Positions 7,334 to 13,936 are shown, counted from the first letter of the stretch. The stretch: DNA of 16,825 bases from JBBILO01 sp037444855 (GCA_037444855.1 JBBILO010000017.1:1-16825), one strand, 5' to 3'. A program made the numbers and translations. Notes: generated by a model from the sequence alone, not told the origin.

Positions 7334-7361
7334 ATTATAGCAAAAAATTTTTGAGATGCAA
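7334..7361 (-). promoter_or_regulatory. Promoter of the leader-ligase transcript
   Basis: TTGCAT (7361-7356), a 16-nt spacer, then a perfect TATAAT (7339-7334) on the minus strand. The start of transcription is expected near 7327, about 155 nt before the ligase ATG, leaving room for the attenuator. Confidence 0.6.
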
Positions 7362-7387
7362 GAGAATTTTTTAAAGTTTGGCAACGC

Positions 7388-7533
7388 GGAACCTAAAACG
7401 TAGAACGTGGAACGTAGAACATAATAAATCATAAACCCTAAACTCTAAATCCTAAATACTAAACAAATCCCAAATCCTAATTTCTAAATTCTAAACAATA
7501 AATAAATTCGAAATTCGAAGCACGAAATTCGAA
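7388..7533. repeat. Word-like degenerate repeat tract, left module
   Basis: Part of the non-coding gap between the ligase promoter and rrf2. Two word families follow each other: GTAGAACGTGGAACGTAGAA units (7399-7420), then ATAAATCATAAACCCTAAAC-type units through about 7497. After that comes a tract of CGAAATTCGAA words (about 7507-7533). The order of the first two families recurs in reverse complement at 9240-9382. No ORF or promoter is evident in it. Confidence 0.6.
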
Positions 7534-7648
7534 ACAATAATTAATGCTAATTATGAATTTCAATTTTAAACTGATCGCTTTTAATTTTTTAATTTAATTT
7601 TAACCGATAAATCCCCTAACCAGAAAAACAGTTAATAGATTAACTTTT

Positions 7649-7700
7649 CTACTTTTACACCTTTACACTTTTATACATTTACACTTTTACACGTTCATAC
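7649..7700. repeat. Degenerate TTTTACAC tandem tract
   Basis: Irregular units of about 7-10 nt of the type CTTTTACAC, TTTATACAT, TTTTACACG follow each other just upstream of the rrf2 promoter. I see no gene in 7534-7766. The tract may be a decayed short tandem repeat. Confidence 0.5.
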
Positions 7701-7766
7701 TTTTTAACTATTTTCGTTTTGCCTTTTGAACTTTATAAAGTATTTCTATTGTCTTTCTTAATTTTT

Positions 7767-7795
7767 TTGCTAAACTATTACTATATTAGTATTAG
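7767..7795 (+). promoter_or_regulatory. suf operon promoter with a palindrome in the spacer
   Basis: TTGCTA (7767-7772), a 17-nt spacer, TATTAG (7790-7795), then ATG at 7806. A 13-bp palindrome, TACTATATTAGTA (7779-7791), fills the end of the spacer and touches the -10 box, where a repressor would block polymerase. The likely binder is the adjacent Rrf2-family protein, acting on its own operon. The hexamers are only moderate matches. Confidence 0.4.
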
Positions 7796-7805
7796 TTGTT
7801 TATCT

Positions 7806-8204
7806 ATGTTGTCTTTTAGTAAACAAACTGATTACGCTTTACTTTTATTAGAAAGACTCGCCCAAGAAAAAGCTTATCTGTCTCTTTCTCAGATAATTAA
7901 AGAAACCGATCTTCCGCAGAGATTTTTAGCGAAAATCGCCTCGACATTAGTCAAGCATAAAATTATTGCCAGTCGTGAAGGAAAAATCGGCGGTTATAAA
8001 TTGACAAAAAAATTCAACCAAATTTCCTTTTTTGATTTTTTAAAAATTTTTGAGAAAGATTTAGAAGCTGTTGACTGTTTAAAAGAGAACTATCAATGTC
8101 GATATCAGAACATCTGCCATCATCGTCATCTTTTTCAAAAAAAAATTAACAAGATTATCACCCGGCCGTTAAAGAAAATTAAGCTAAAAGAAGTTGTCCA
8201 ATAA
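7806..8204 (+). CDS. Rrf2/IscR-family transcriptional regulator of the suf operon
   Basis: A 132-aa winged-helix regulator. MLSFSKQTDYALLLLERLAQ is the usual Rrf2 N-terminus. The recognition region LSLSQIIKETDLPQRFLAKIASTLVKH and the wing SREGKIGGYKL follow. Three cysteines, C91, C98 and C104, with His105/His106, have nearly the IscR spacing (Cys92-Cys98-Cys104 plus a His), so a [2Fe-2S] cluster is likely. The frame is open upstream to 7719, but that extension is hydrophobic, atypical and covers the promoter; ATG 7806 gives the canonical start. It is followed after two bases by sufC, so it is the first gene of the operon and probably autoregulates it in response to Fe-S supply. Whether it acts as SufR-like repressor or dual regulator cannot be seen. 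Confidence 0.88.
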   Translation: MLSFSKQTDYALLLLERLAQEKAYLSLSQIIKETDLPQRFLAKIASTLVKHKIIASREGKIGGYKLTKKFNQISFFDFLKIFEKDLEAVDCLKENYQCRYQNICHHRHLFQKKINKIITRPLKKIKLKEVVQ

Positions 8205-8206
8205 AT

Positions 8207-8917
8207 ATGCTTGCTCTTAAAAATCTCACCATCAAAGCCGATAATAAAACAATTATTAAAAACTTCTCTTATTCTTTTGAAAAAGAAAAAATCTATGTCG
8301 TCATGGGACCCAATGGCTCAGGTAAGTCAACCCTTGCTTTAACTATTATGGGTCACCCAACCTATCAAATTCAAGAAGGAGAAATCATTTTCAACAATAA
8401 AAAAATCAATGAATTGTCAGCTGACAAAAGAGCGAAATTAGGAATCTTTCTTTCTTTTCAATCCCCTCTCTCTCTAACTGGAATTAATCTCTTTCAGCTT
8501 TTAAAAACCTCTTTAGGAAAAAAGATTGAACCTTTGAAGTTAAAAAATAAACTAGAAAGAATCGCTCAAGAATTAAATTTTAAAAAAGATCTTTTATACC
8601 GATCATTAAACGAAGGTGCCTCAGGCGGTGAAAGAAAAAAGGCGGAACTAATTCAAGGATTGATCCTTAATCCAAAATTAATGATTTTTGATGAGATTGA
8701 CACTGGTGTTGATGTCGATGGCTTAAAAATCATCGGTGAGACGATTAATAAAAATAAAAAAAACAAGACTTATCTTTTAATCACTCATTATCATCGAATT
8801 GTCAAATATTTAAAACCTGATCGGGTGCTCATTTTAAAAAATGGTCAACTGAAAAAAGAAGGAGATGAAAAATTAATTGAAGAGATTGAAAAAAAAGGAT
8901 ACAAATTCATCGGTTGA
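8207..8917 (+). CDS. sufC: SufC, Fe-S cluster assembly ATPase
   Basis: Cytosolic ABC-type ATPase that drives the SufBCD scaffold; it has no membrane partner. Walker A is GPNGSGKST (34-42), the Q-loop FLSFQSPLS includes Q85, the signature is GASGGERKKAE (137-147), Walker B is LMIFDEIDTGVD (158-169), and the switch His is H194 in LLITHYHR. DEIDTGVDVDGLK is characteristic of SufC rather than transporter ATPases. At 236 aa it is slightly shorter than the roughly 250 aa norm. It starts two bases after the regulator's stop, without a Shine-Dalgarno, indicating coupled translation. A 480-bp non-coding stretch separates it from sufB. Confidence 0.95.
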   Translation: MLALKNLTIKADNKTIIKNFSYSFEKEKIYVVMGPNGSGKSTLALTIMGHPTYQIQEGEIIFNNKKINELSADKRAKLGIFLSFQSPLSLTGINLFQLLKTSLGKKIEPLKLKNKLERIAQELNFKKDLLYRSLNEGASGGERKKAELIQGLILNPKLMIFDEIDTGVDVDGLKIIGETINKNKKNKTYLLITHYHRIVKYLKPDRVLILKNGQLKKEGDEKLIEEIEKKGYKFIG

Positions 8918-8994
8918 GTTGTTGAAATTGGTTAGAAACGGTTAAATCAGTTAACTGGTTGCTGGTTGTGCTAGTTAGCGGGTTGTTTTTCTTT

Positions 8995-9075
8995 GTCATT
9001 CCGAGTGAGCGCAGCGGAATCGAGAAATCTTTTAATAATTTTAAAGATCCCTCTACTTCGATCGGGATAACAGTA
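8995..9075. repeat. CATTCCGAG-type palindromic intergenic element
   Basis: Begins GTCATTCCGAGTGAGCGCAG and ends with CTCTACTTCGATCGGGATAAC, the two arms being imperfect inverted copies around an AT loop near 9031-9043. The pattern resembles widely dispersed bacterial intergenic palindromes (arms like GTCATTCCGAGCG and CGCTCGGGATGAC). No ORF is carried. It lies in the sufC-sufB gap and would be transcribed as a hairpin. Confidence 0.55.
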
Positions 9076-9135
9076 GGGTGAGAGATGGGATAACCAGTTA
9101 GGGAATTAATAATTAATAACCAATAAAAAATTTTT

Positions 9136-9174
9136 AATCAATATTTTAATAATTAATAATATTAAATATTGATT
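9136..9174. repeat. AT-only inverted repeat
   Basis: AATCAATATTTTAAT (9136-9150) and TATTAAATATTGATT (9160-9174) are nearly perfect inverted copies with one bulged base. There is no G+C-rich stem or U tract, so it is a poor terminator; it may be a mobile-element relic or simple structure in the sufC-sufB gap. Confidence 0.4.
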
Positions 9175-9239
9175 TATTGATTATTGAATAAAAATTAATT
9201 ATTTCAAAAGTTATCTTGTTGCTAGTTACTAGTTAACTC

Positions 9240-9382
9240 GTTTAGAATTAAGCGTTTAGGATTTATGATTTATATTAGTTGGGTTAATTAGAAATTTATA
9301 TGGTTTCATGTTTTATGTTCCACGTTCTAAGTTCCATGTTCTATGTTTTATGTTCCATGTTTTACGATTCACGTTACACGTT
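9240..9382. repeat. Word-like degenerate repeat tract, right module (inverted)
   Basis: Runs of GTTTAGGATTTATGATTTAT-type words (9253-9274), then TTTTATGTTCCACGTTCTAA-type words (9311-9365). Read in reverse complement, the two word families occur in the same order as at 7388-7497. Together with the CATTCCGAG element and the AT inverted repeat it fills the gap between sufC and sufB; no gene or clear promoter is visible in 8918-9397. Confidence 0.6.
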
Positions 9383-9397
9383 AATGTCAATCATTAA

Positions 9398-10786
9398 ATG
9401 AAATCATTAGAATTTAAATATCGCTTTGGCTTCTCAATGCCCCAAAATTATGTTTACAAAGCCAAAAAGGGGCTTTCTGAAAAAGTTGTTGAAGAGATCT
9501 CATTCTTAAAAAACGAGCCAAAATGGATGAGAAATTTTCGTTTGAAAAGCTATCAAATTTTTATTAAAAAACCCCTCCCCACTTGGGGTGCCGATCTCTC
9601 ACAGATTAATTTTGACGATATTTATTACTATATTAAACCAACTGAAAAGCGAGCGAATTCTTGGAAAGATTTACCAAAAGAGATTAAAGAAACTTATGAC
9701 AAAATTGGGGTTCCAGAGGCGGAAAAAAAATTTTTAGCCGGTGTTTCGGCTCAGTACGAATCTGAGGTGGTTTATGAAAGTATCAATCGTTATCTGGAAA
9801 GTAAAGGCGTTATCTTCTGTGATATGGACACCGCGGTTAGAAAGTATCCAGAAATTGTCAGACAATATTTTGGCCAACTGATTCCTCCGTATGATAATAA
9901 ATTCGCCGCTTTAAACTCAGCCGTTTGGTCAGGCGGCTCTTTTGTTTATGTTCCAAAGAATGTTTCAATTTCGATGCCTCTTCAGGCATACTTTAGAATT
10001 AATGCCCAAAATTTTGGTCAGTTTGAAAGGACTTTAATCATTGCTGAAGAAGGAAGTTTTGTTCATTACACCGAAGGTTGCACCGCTCCAATTTACACCA
10101 CTGATTCCCTTCATGCGGCCGTGGTTGAAATTTTTGTCAAAAAAGGCGCCCGAGTCCGCTATACCACTGTCCAAAACTGGAGTCATAATGTTTATAATCT
10201 AGTAACGAAAAGGGCCAGAACTGATGAAGAAGCAGTAATGGAATGGGTTGATTGTAATATTGGCAGTAAAATCACCATGAAGTATCCATCGGTCTATCTC
10301 TTTGGTCGAAAATCAAAAGGAGAAGTTTTCTCAATCGCCTATGCTAATAAAAATCAACATCAAGATGCTGGTGCTAAAATGATCCATTTTGCCAAAGAAA
10401 CTAAATCAAGAATTATCTCCAAATCAATCTCAAAATCAGGTGGCCGAACTTCTTATCGAGGACTTGTTCAGATTATGCCTGAGGCTACTCAATCATCTTC
10501 TTATGTTAGTTGTGATGCTTTGATCTTAGATGAATTTTCTCGCTCTGACACCTATCCAGATATGCGGATAAAAAATAACCAAGTATCTATTCAACACGAG
10601 GCGACAGTGGAAAAAATCGGCGAGGAAAAACTTTTTTATCTGATGTCTCGCGGCCTGCCAAAAGCCGAAGCGGAAAGCCTTTTTGTCAATGGTTTTATTG
10701 AGCCAGTAGCAAAAGAGATACCTTTGGAATACGCCATTGAATTAAATCGTTTAATCAATTTAGAGATGAGTGGATCAGTTGGTTAA
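9398..10786 (+). CDS. sufB: SufB, Fe-S cluster scaffold subunit
   Basis: Core scaffold of the SufBCD complex, where persulfide sulfur and iron are assembled. The 462-aa protein (E. coli SufB is about 495) carries the family's central beta-helix: AALNSAVWSGGSFVYVPKNV (170-189), VHYTEGCTAPIYTTDSLHAA (222-241), and the C-terminal block SCDALILDEFSRSDTYPD (371-388). C372 aligns with E. coli Cys405, the sulfur acceptor, and E401 in IQHEATV aligns with Glu434, another assembly residue. The C-terminus LEMSGSVG is close to the usual ISLEHSVG-type end. The start ATG is preceded by a five-codon ATG...TGA mini-ORF sharing the ATGA overlap. No Shine-Dalgarno is visible, and a long repeat-filled gap precedes it, so it may have a second promoter that I could not recognise. 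Confidence 0.96.
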   Translation: MKSLEFKYRFGFSMPQNYVYKAKKGLSEKVVEEISFLKNEPKWMRNFRLKSYQIFIKKPLPTWGADLSQINFDDIYYYIKPTEKRANSWKDLPKEIKETYDKIGVPEAEKKFLAGVSAQYESEVVYESINRYLESKGVIFCDMDTAVRKYPEIVRQYFGQLIPPYDNKFAALNSAVWSGGSFVYVPKNVSISMPLQAYFRINAQNFGQFERTLIIAEEGSFVHYTEGCTAPIYTTDSLHAAVVEIFVKKGARVRYTTVQNWSHNVYNLVTKRARTDEEAVMEWVDCNIGSKITMKYPSVYLFGRKSKGEVFSIAYANKNQHQDAGAKMIHFAKETKSRIISKSISKSGGRTSYRGLVQIMPEATQSSSYVSCDALILDEFSRSDTYPDMRIKNNQVSIQHEATVEKIGEEKLFYLMSRGLPKAEAESLFVNGFIEPVAKEIPLEYAIELNRLINLEMSGSVG

Positions 10787-10839
10787 AATTCTGTTAGCTT
10801 ATTAACGGGTTAACTAGTTATCTAGTTAAAAACAAAACA

Positions 10840-11418
10840 ATGAAACAATCAAACAGTAAAGCAGTAGAAAAGAAGGTTTTTATCGATCTTAATCAAAGAA
10901 AAGAACGACTCCTGATTTTTAATCAGCCAGGTGACTACCTAATTTTTTTCAAAAATCTTTCCGGAAAATTTGAATTTATTATCAAAGAAAAAAATGTCAA
11001 TTTAGAAATCTATGGCGTTTATCATGGAAAAATTCAAGAGAGATTTCAAATTGAGACCATTCAACACCATCTTGCTCCCCAATCAACTTCCAATCTTTTA
11101 ATTAAAGGAGTTTTTGATGATCAATGTCAATTTTTCTATCGTGGTTTAATTCGGATTGAAAAAGAAGCTCAAAAATCTCATGCTTATCAGAAAAATCAAA
11201 ATCTCCTCCTCTCGCCCGATGTTTTTGTTGATTCAAAACCGGAACTTGAGATTTTAGCCAATGATGTTTTTTGCACCCACGGATCAACCACTGGGTATAT
11301 CAACCAAGAAGAGCTTTATTATCTTCAAACTCGAGGATTAACCAAAAAACAGGCGGAAAAATTAATCATCGAAGGTTTTTTATCAGAAATTCGAGGTACA
11401 ATATTACCAGATGAATGA
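10840..11418 (+). CDS. sufD: Short SufD-like scaffold subunit
   Basis: Partner of SufB in the SufBC2D complex. The protein is only 192 aa against about 420 in E. coli; it lacks the N-terminal helical domain and part of the beta-helix. The diagnostic C-terminal block is intact: ILANDVFCTHGSTTGYINQE (138-157) with C145 and H147 (H147 matches the conserved SufD His360), then ELYYLQTRGLTKKQAEKLII and GF, as in the SufB/SufD C-terminal helices. A beta-strand repeat region covers about 80-140. The first ten codons run in low-complexity DNA continuous with the spacer, so the true start could be a few codons later. It overlaps sufS by 8 nt, indicating coupling. This compact form appears functional rather than broken. 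Confidence 0.82.
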   Translation: MKQSNSKAVEKKVFIDLNQRKERLLIFNQPGDYLIFFKNLSGKFEFIIKEKNVNLEIYGVYHGKIQERFQIETIQHHLAPQSTSNLLIKGVFDDQCQFFYRGLIRIEKEAQKSHAYQKNQNLLLSPDVFVDSKPELEILANDVFCTHGSTTGYINQEELYYLQTRGLTKKQAEKLIIEGFLSEIRGTILPDE

Positions 11419-12658
11419 CATTTTTTTACAAATCAAAAAAGACTTTCCTATTTTCACCCAGCATACCAGTCTTTCGTATCTTGATTCAACCGCAACAACT
11501 TTAAAACCAAAACCAGTCATTTATAAATTAATTGAATATTACCAACAATATAGCGCCAATGTTTTTCGAGGTATCTATCCCTTATCGGAAAAAGCAACCG
11601 AGGAGTTTGAAACGACACGGCAAACAGTCGCTCATTTTATCAACGCCCAACCGGAAGAAATTATTTTTACTCGAAATACCACTGAATCACTTAATCTTTT
11701 AACCTACTCGTTAGGAAGAAAAATCATCGAAAAAGGTGAAGAGATCATAAGCACAATTATGGAACATCACTCAAACTTTGTCCCATGGCAGATTCTTGCT
11801 CAAGAAACAGGGGCGACATTAAAAGTGATTGACATTAACGATCAAGGATATCTCGAACTGGGAGAAAAAAACGGATCTTTCGATCTTGAATCAATTGTCA
11901 CTAAAAAAACAAAAATTATCACCTTAACTTATGTCTCAAATGTTTTAGGAACAATCAATCCGATTAAAGAAATTGTTAACGCTGCCAAAAAAATCAATCC
12001 CAAGATTATCATCATTATTGATGCCGCTCAGGCGATCGCTCATTTGCCAATTGACGTTAAAAATCTGGGAGTTGATTTTCTTGCTTTTTCTTCTCATAAA
12101 ATGCTTGGACCAACTGGTGTTGGGGTTTTGTGGGGAAGATATCAATTATTAGAAGAAATTTTCCCTTTTATGTATGGCGGTGAGATGATTGAATCGGTTT
12201 CTTTAGAAAAAACTCTCTTTAAAAAAACACCTCATAAATTTGAAGCCGGAACCCCAGCGATCGGCGAGGTGATTGGTCTTCAAGAAGCAGTAAAATATCT
12301 TCAAAAAATCGGTTTAAAAAATATTCAGCAATATCTAAAAAATCTCACCCAAAAAGCCTATCTCTCATTAAAAACAGTTTTTGGCCAAAAGATTACTTTC
12401 TATGGACCGACCGATTTTAATCAAAAAGGGCCAATTCTAGCTTTTAATCTTTGTGATTATCACCCTCATGATGTCGCCCAAATTTTAGCCGACGAAGGGG
12501 TCTCTGTCCGCGCTGGCCATCATTGCGCTATGCCCCTTCATCAAAGATTAAATACTGAAAAAGGGACGGTTAGAGCTAGTTTTTATGTTTATAATGATGA
12601 AAAAGATATCAAAAGATTGATTGAGGGGTTGAATAAATGTATTAAAATACTCCAGTGA
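11411..12658 (+). CDS. sufS: SufS, group II cysteine desulfurase
   Basis: PLP enzyme that takes sulfur from cysteine as a persulfide and releases alanine. 415 aa, full length. Key residues: H119-H120 in MEHHSN stacking on the cofactor, D204 and Q207 in IDAAQAIAH, the Schiff-base K230 in FSSHKMLGPTG, GG at 256-257 in MYGGEMI, FEAGTPAIG (277-285), and catalytic C372 in VRAGHHCAMPLHQR. The RAGHHCAMP context is typical of the SufS group, not IscS/NifS. It starts within the sufD stop region (8-nt overlap). There is no SufE gene in the window; SufU follows and is the likely sulfur acceptor. Confidence 0.97.
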   Translation: MNDIFLQIKKDFPIFTQHTSLSYLDSTATTLKPKPVIYKLIEYYQQYSANVFRGIYPLSEKATEEFETTRQTVAHFINAQPEEIIFTRNTTESLNLLTYSLGRKIIEKGEEIISTIMEHHSNFVPWQILAQETGATLKVIDINDQGYLELGEKNGSFDLESIVTKKTKIITLTYVSNVLGTINPIKEIVNAAKKINPKIIIIIDAAQAIAHLPIDVKNLGVDFLAFSSHKMLGPTGVGVLWGRYQLLEEIFPFMYGGEMIESVSLEKTLFKKTPHKFEAGTPAIGEVIGLQEAVKYLQKIGLKNIQQYLKNLTQKAYLSLKTVFGQKITFYGPTDFNQKGPILAFNLCDYHPHDVAQILADEGVSVRAGHHCAMPLHQRLNTEKGTVRASFYVYNDEKDIKRLIEGLNKCIKILQ

Positions 12659-12673
12659 AATTCAAAATTCAAG

Positions 12674-12781
12674 AGGCAAGAATAGATTGAAATTTTGATA
12701 ATTTAAAATTAATAAATGTTTTATAATCCCGAAGGGATCCCTTGGGGATTTAAAATTTATAATTTAAAATTATTCTTGCCT
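12674..12781. repeat. 108-bp foldback element between sufS and sufU
   Basis: Perfect 11-bp terminal inverted repeats, AGGCAAGAATA (12674-12684) and TATTCTTGCCT (12771-12781), enclose AT-rich arms and an apical palindrome, AAGGGATCCCTT (12732-12743), itself flanked by AATCCC/GGGATT. The whole folds as one long imperfect hairpin. It ends on the base before the sufU ATG. It could be a miniature inverted-repeat element or an RNA structure controlling sufU; no transposase is near and no target duplication is evident. Confidence 0.6.
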
Positions 12782-13138
12782 ATGTCTATTTATCAAACCA
12801 TAATTTTAGACCACTACAAAAACTCAAAATTCCGCGGGCATTTGAAAAACGCTACTCATAAAGTTAGTGGTGACAATCCTTCTTGTGGCGATGTCATTAA
12901 TTTTGAATTAGAAATCGTTAATAACAAAATCAAAAATATCGCTTTTTCTGGTCATGGGTGCATCATCTCCCAGGCATCAGCCTCAATGATTTGTGGTTAT
13001 TTAAAAAATAAATCGGTTGATGAAATAAAAAAATTAGATAAAAAAATAATTTTAAATCTCCTTCATATTGATTTGGGACTAACCAGATTAAAATGCGCTC
13101 TGTTGCCGATGGAGGTGGTAAAAAAATTAAGTCTGTAA
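12782..13138 (+). CDS. sufU: SufU/IscU-like Fe-S assembly or sulfur-acceptor protein
   Basis: A 118-aa IscU-fold protein. MSIYQTIILDHYKNSKFRGH is the standard N-terminus. Ligand residues are D32 and C35 in SGDNPSCGD, C60 in GHGCIISQASASM, and C105 in TRLKCALLPME, the zinc or cluster site of the family. It is shorter than typical SufU (about 145 aa); the segment between C60 and C105 is reduced. Next to SufS it probably accepts persulfide sulfur and passes it to SufBCD. The frame is open back to 12716, but that part lies in the foldback and gives an atypical N-terminus, so ATG 12782 is preferred. Its stop is three bases from the convergent membrane-protein gene. Confidence 0.88.
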   Translation: MSIYQTIILDHYKNSKFRGHLKNATHKVSGDNPSCGDVINFELEIVNNKIKNIAFSGHGCIISQASASMICGYLKNKSVDEIKKLDKKIILNLLHIDLGLTRLKCALLPMEVVKKLSL

Positions 13139-13141
13139 AAT

Positions 13142-13390
13142 TTATCTCTTTCTCGTGTAAAAATACATCACTACACCACTACCAGCCATTAAAATCATCA
13201 CTAATGAAAAAACCAAACTAAAATTGCTGTGGAGAAATCGAATGAGATCTAAATCTAAACCTAATCTATTGGCAATAATCGGGAACTTAAGAAATATACC
13301 GGTCATACCCATTATGGCAACAACAACAATCGTCGCCCACATTAATAAACGGTGTAAGTCTCGGGCAATAAGATAAGGATTCTTTTTCAT
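13142..13390 (-). CDS. Small two-helix membrane protein, possible b-type heme protein
   Basis: 82 aa with two predicted transmembrane helices, about 16-36 (MWATIVVVAIMGMTGIFLKF) and 52-77 (FLHSNFSLVFSLVMILMAGS). LHRLLMW (12-18) and RFLHSNF (51-57) each place a histidine at a helix start, and both helices carry glycines, features seen in small membrane b-cytochromes and PepSY-like helices. The two histidines fall on opposite membrane faces in a simple N-in model, so heme binding would need a dimer or another partner. It follows the cytochrome b5 gene after 13 nt, suggesting one operon and a shared redox role. I do not recognise a named family; heme binding is inference. Confidence 0.65.
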   Translation of the reverse strand: MKKNPYLIARDLHRLLMWATIVVVAIMGMTGIFLKFPIIANRLGLDLDLIRFLHSNFSLVFSLVMILMAGSGVVMYFYTRKR

Positions 13391-13403
13391 TTTCGATAAA
13401 AAA

Positions 13404-13802
13404 TTATTGAGCTAAGTCGCCAACTTTATATTTTTTTAAATTTTCCTGGGCTTTTTTTGAATGGGGTCCTTTACCATTCCTTTCCTGAAACGCTTTGGTT
13501 CCATCACCACCACAGACTTGAATAATCGCTTGGGCGCCACCGGGATGACTATCAATCGCATTCGTTAGATCAAAAACTTCATTGTTAATAATCACCCAAC
13601 AGTCGTCTTTTGTATTGTGTTTCTTAACCTCTTCAAGAGTAGTTAAGGAAGATTCTATCGCTTTTGCTTCTGTTTCCGGTTGTTGGATCTTTTGATTATT
13701 ATTTTGTTCCATCCTTTGATTTTCTTTTTGGTACTGATTGACAAAAAAGTAACCTAAAATAAAAATACCCGCCACTAACCCAAGACTGATAATTTTTTTC
13801 AT
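13404..13802 (-). CDS. Membrane-anchored cytochrome b5-domain protein
   Basis: 132 aa: an N-terminal membrane anchor or uncleaved signal (4-22, IISLGLVAGIFILGYFFVN), a Gln/Asn/Glu-rich linker (23-52), and a cytochrome b5 heme-binding domain (54-131). Domain hallmarks are TLEEVKKHNTKDDCWVIINN, VFDLTNAIDSHPGG with heme ligand H86 in HPGG, and H114 in GPHSKKAQENLKKYKVGDL as the second axial ligand. The topology puts the heme domain outside the cytoplasmic membrane. Partners are unknown; the 82-aa membrane protein downstream may pass electrons to or from it. Two cysteines (C68, C97) might form a disulfide outside the cell. No other respiratory gene is in the window. Confidence 0.88.
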   Translation of the reverse strand: MKKIISLGLVAGIFILGYFFVNQYQKENQRMEQNNNQKIQQPETEAKAIESSLTTLEEVKKHNTKDDCWVIINNEVFDLTNAIDSHPGGAQAIIQVCGGDGTKAFQERNGKGPHSKKAQENLKKYKVGDLAQ

Positions 13803-13844
13803 ATTGATGGAAAATTTTATTAATTGATAATCTTTATATTAAAA

Positions 13845-13874
13845 TATTAAAAAATATTTATTGATTTTTGTCAA
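13845..13874 (-). promoter_or_regulatory. Promoter candidate of the cytochrome b5 operon
   Basis: A perfect TTGACA (13874-13869) on the minus strand, then an 18-nt AT-only spacer and TTAATA at 13850-13845; the adjacent TTTAAT gives a 17-nt spacer. It lies about 45 nt upstream of the ATG. The -10 choice is uncertain in such AT-rich DNA. Confidence 0.4.
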
Positions 13875-13936
13875 TAAGAAAAAACATCAATTTTAAATTA
13901 ATTTAATTAACTATTTGATAAAATTAATTTTCTCTC

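Noticed and set aside
7388..7700. CRISPR array in the repeat-rich gap before rrf2.
   Set aside because: Units are short, degenerate and irregularly spaced, with no constant repeat or unique spacers and no cas genes.
7719..7805. Longer N-terminus for the Rrf2 regulator.
   Set aside because: The extension is hydrophobic, not part of the family, and overlaps the -35/-10 and palindrome.
9136..9174. Terminator after sufC.
   Set aside because: The stem is AT-only and lacks a U tract.
9383..9400. Five-codon ATG...TGA mini-ORF overlapping the sufB start.
   Set aside because: Too short to support; no Shine-Dalgarno or control-codon pattern.
12716..12781. Longer N-terminus for SufU.
   Set aside because: It is encoded by the foldback element; the family start MSIYQTIILDHY begins at 12782.
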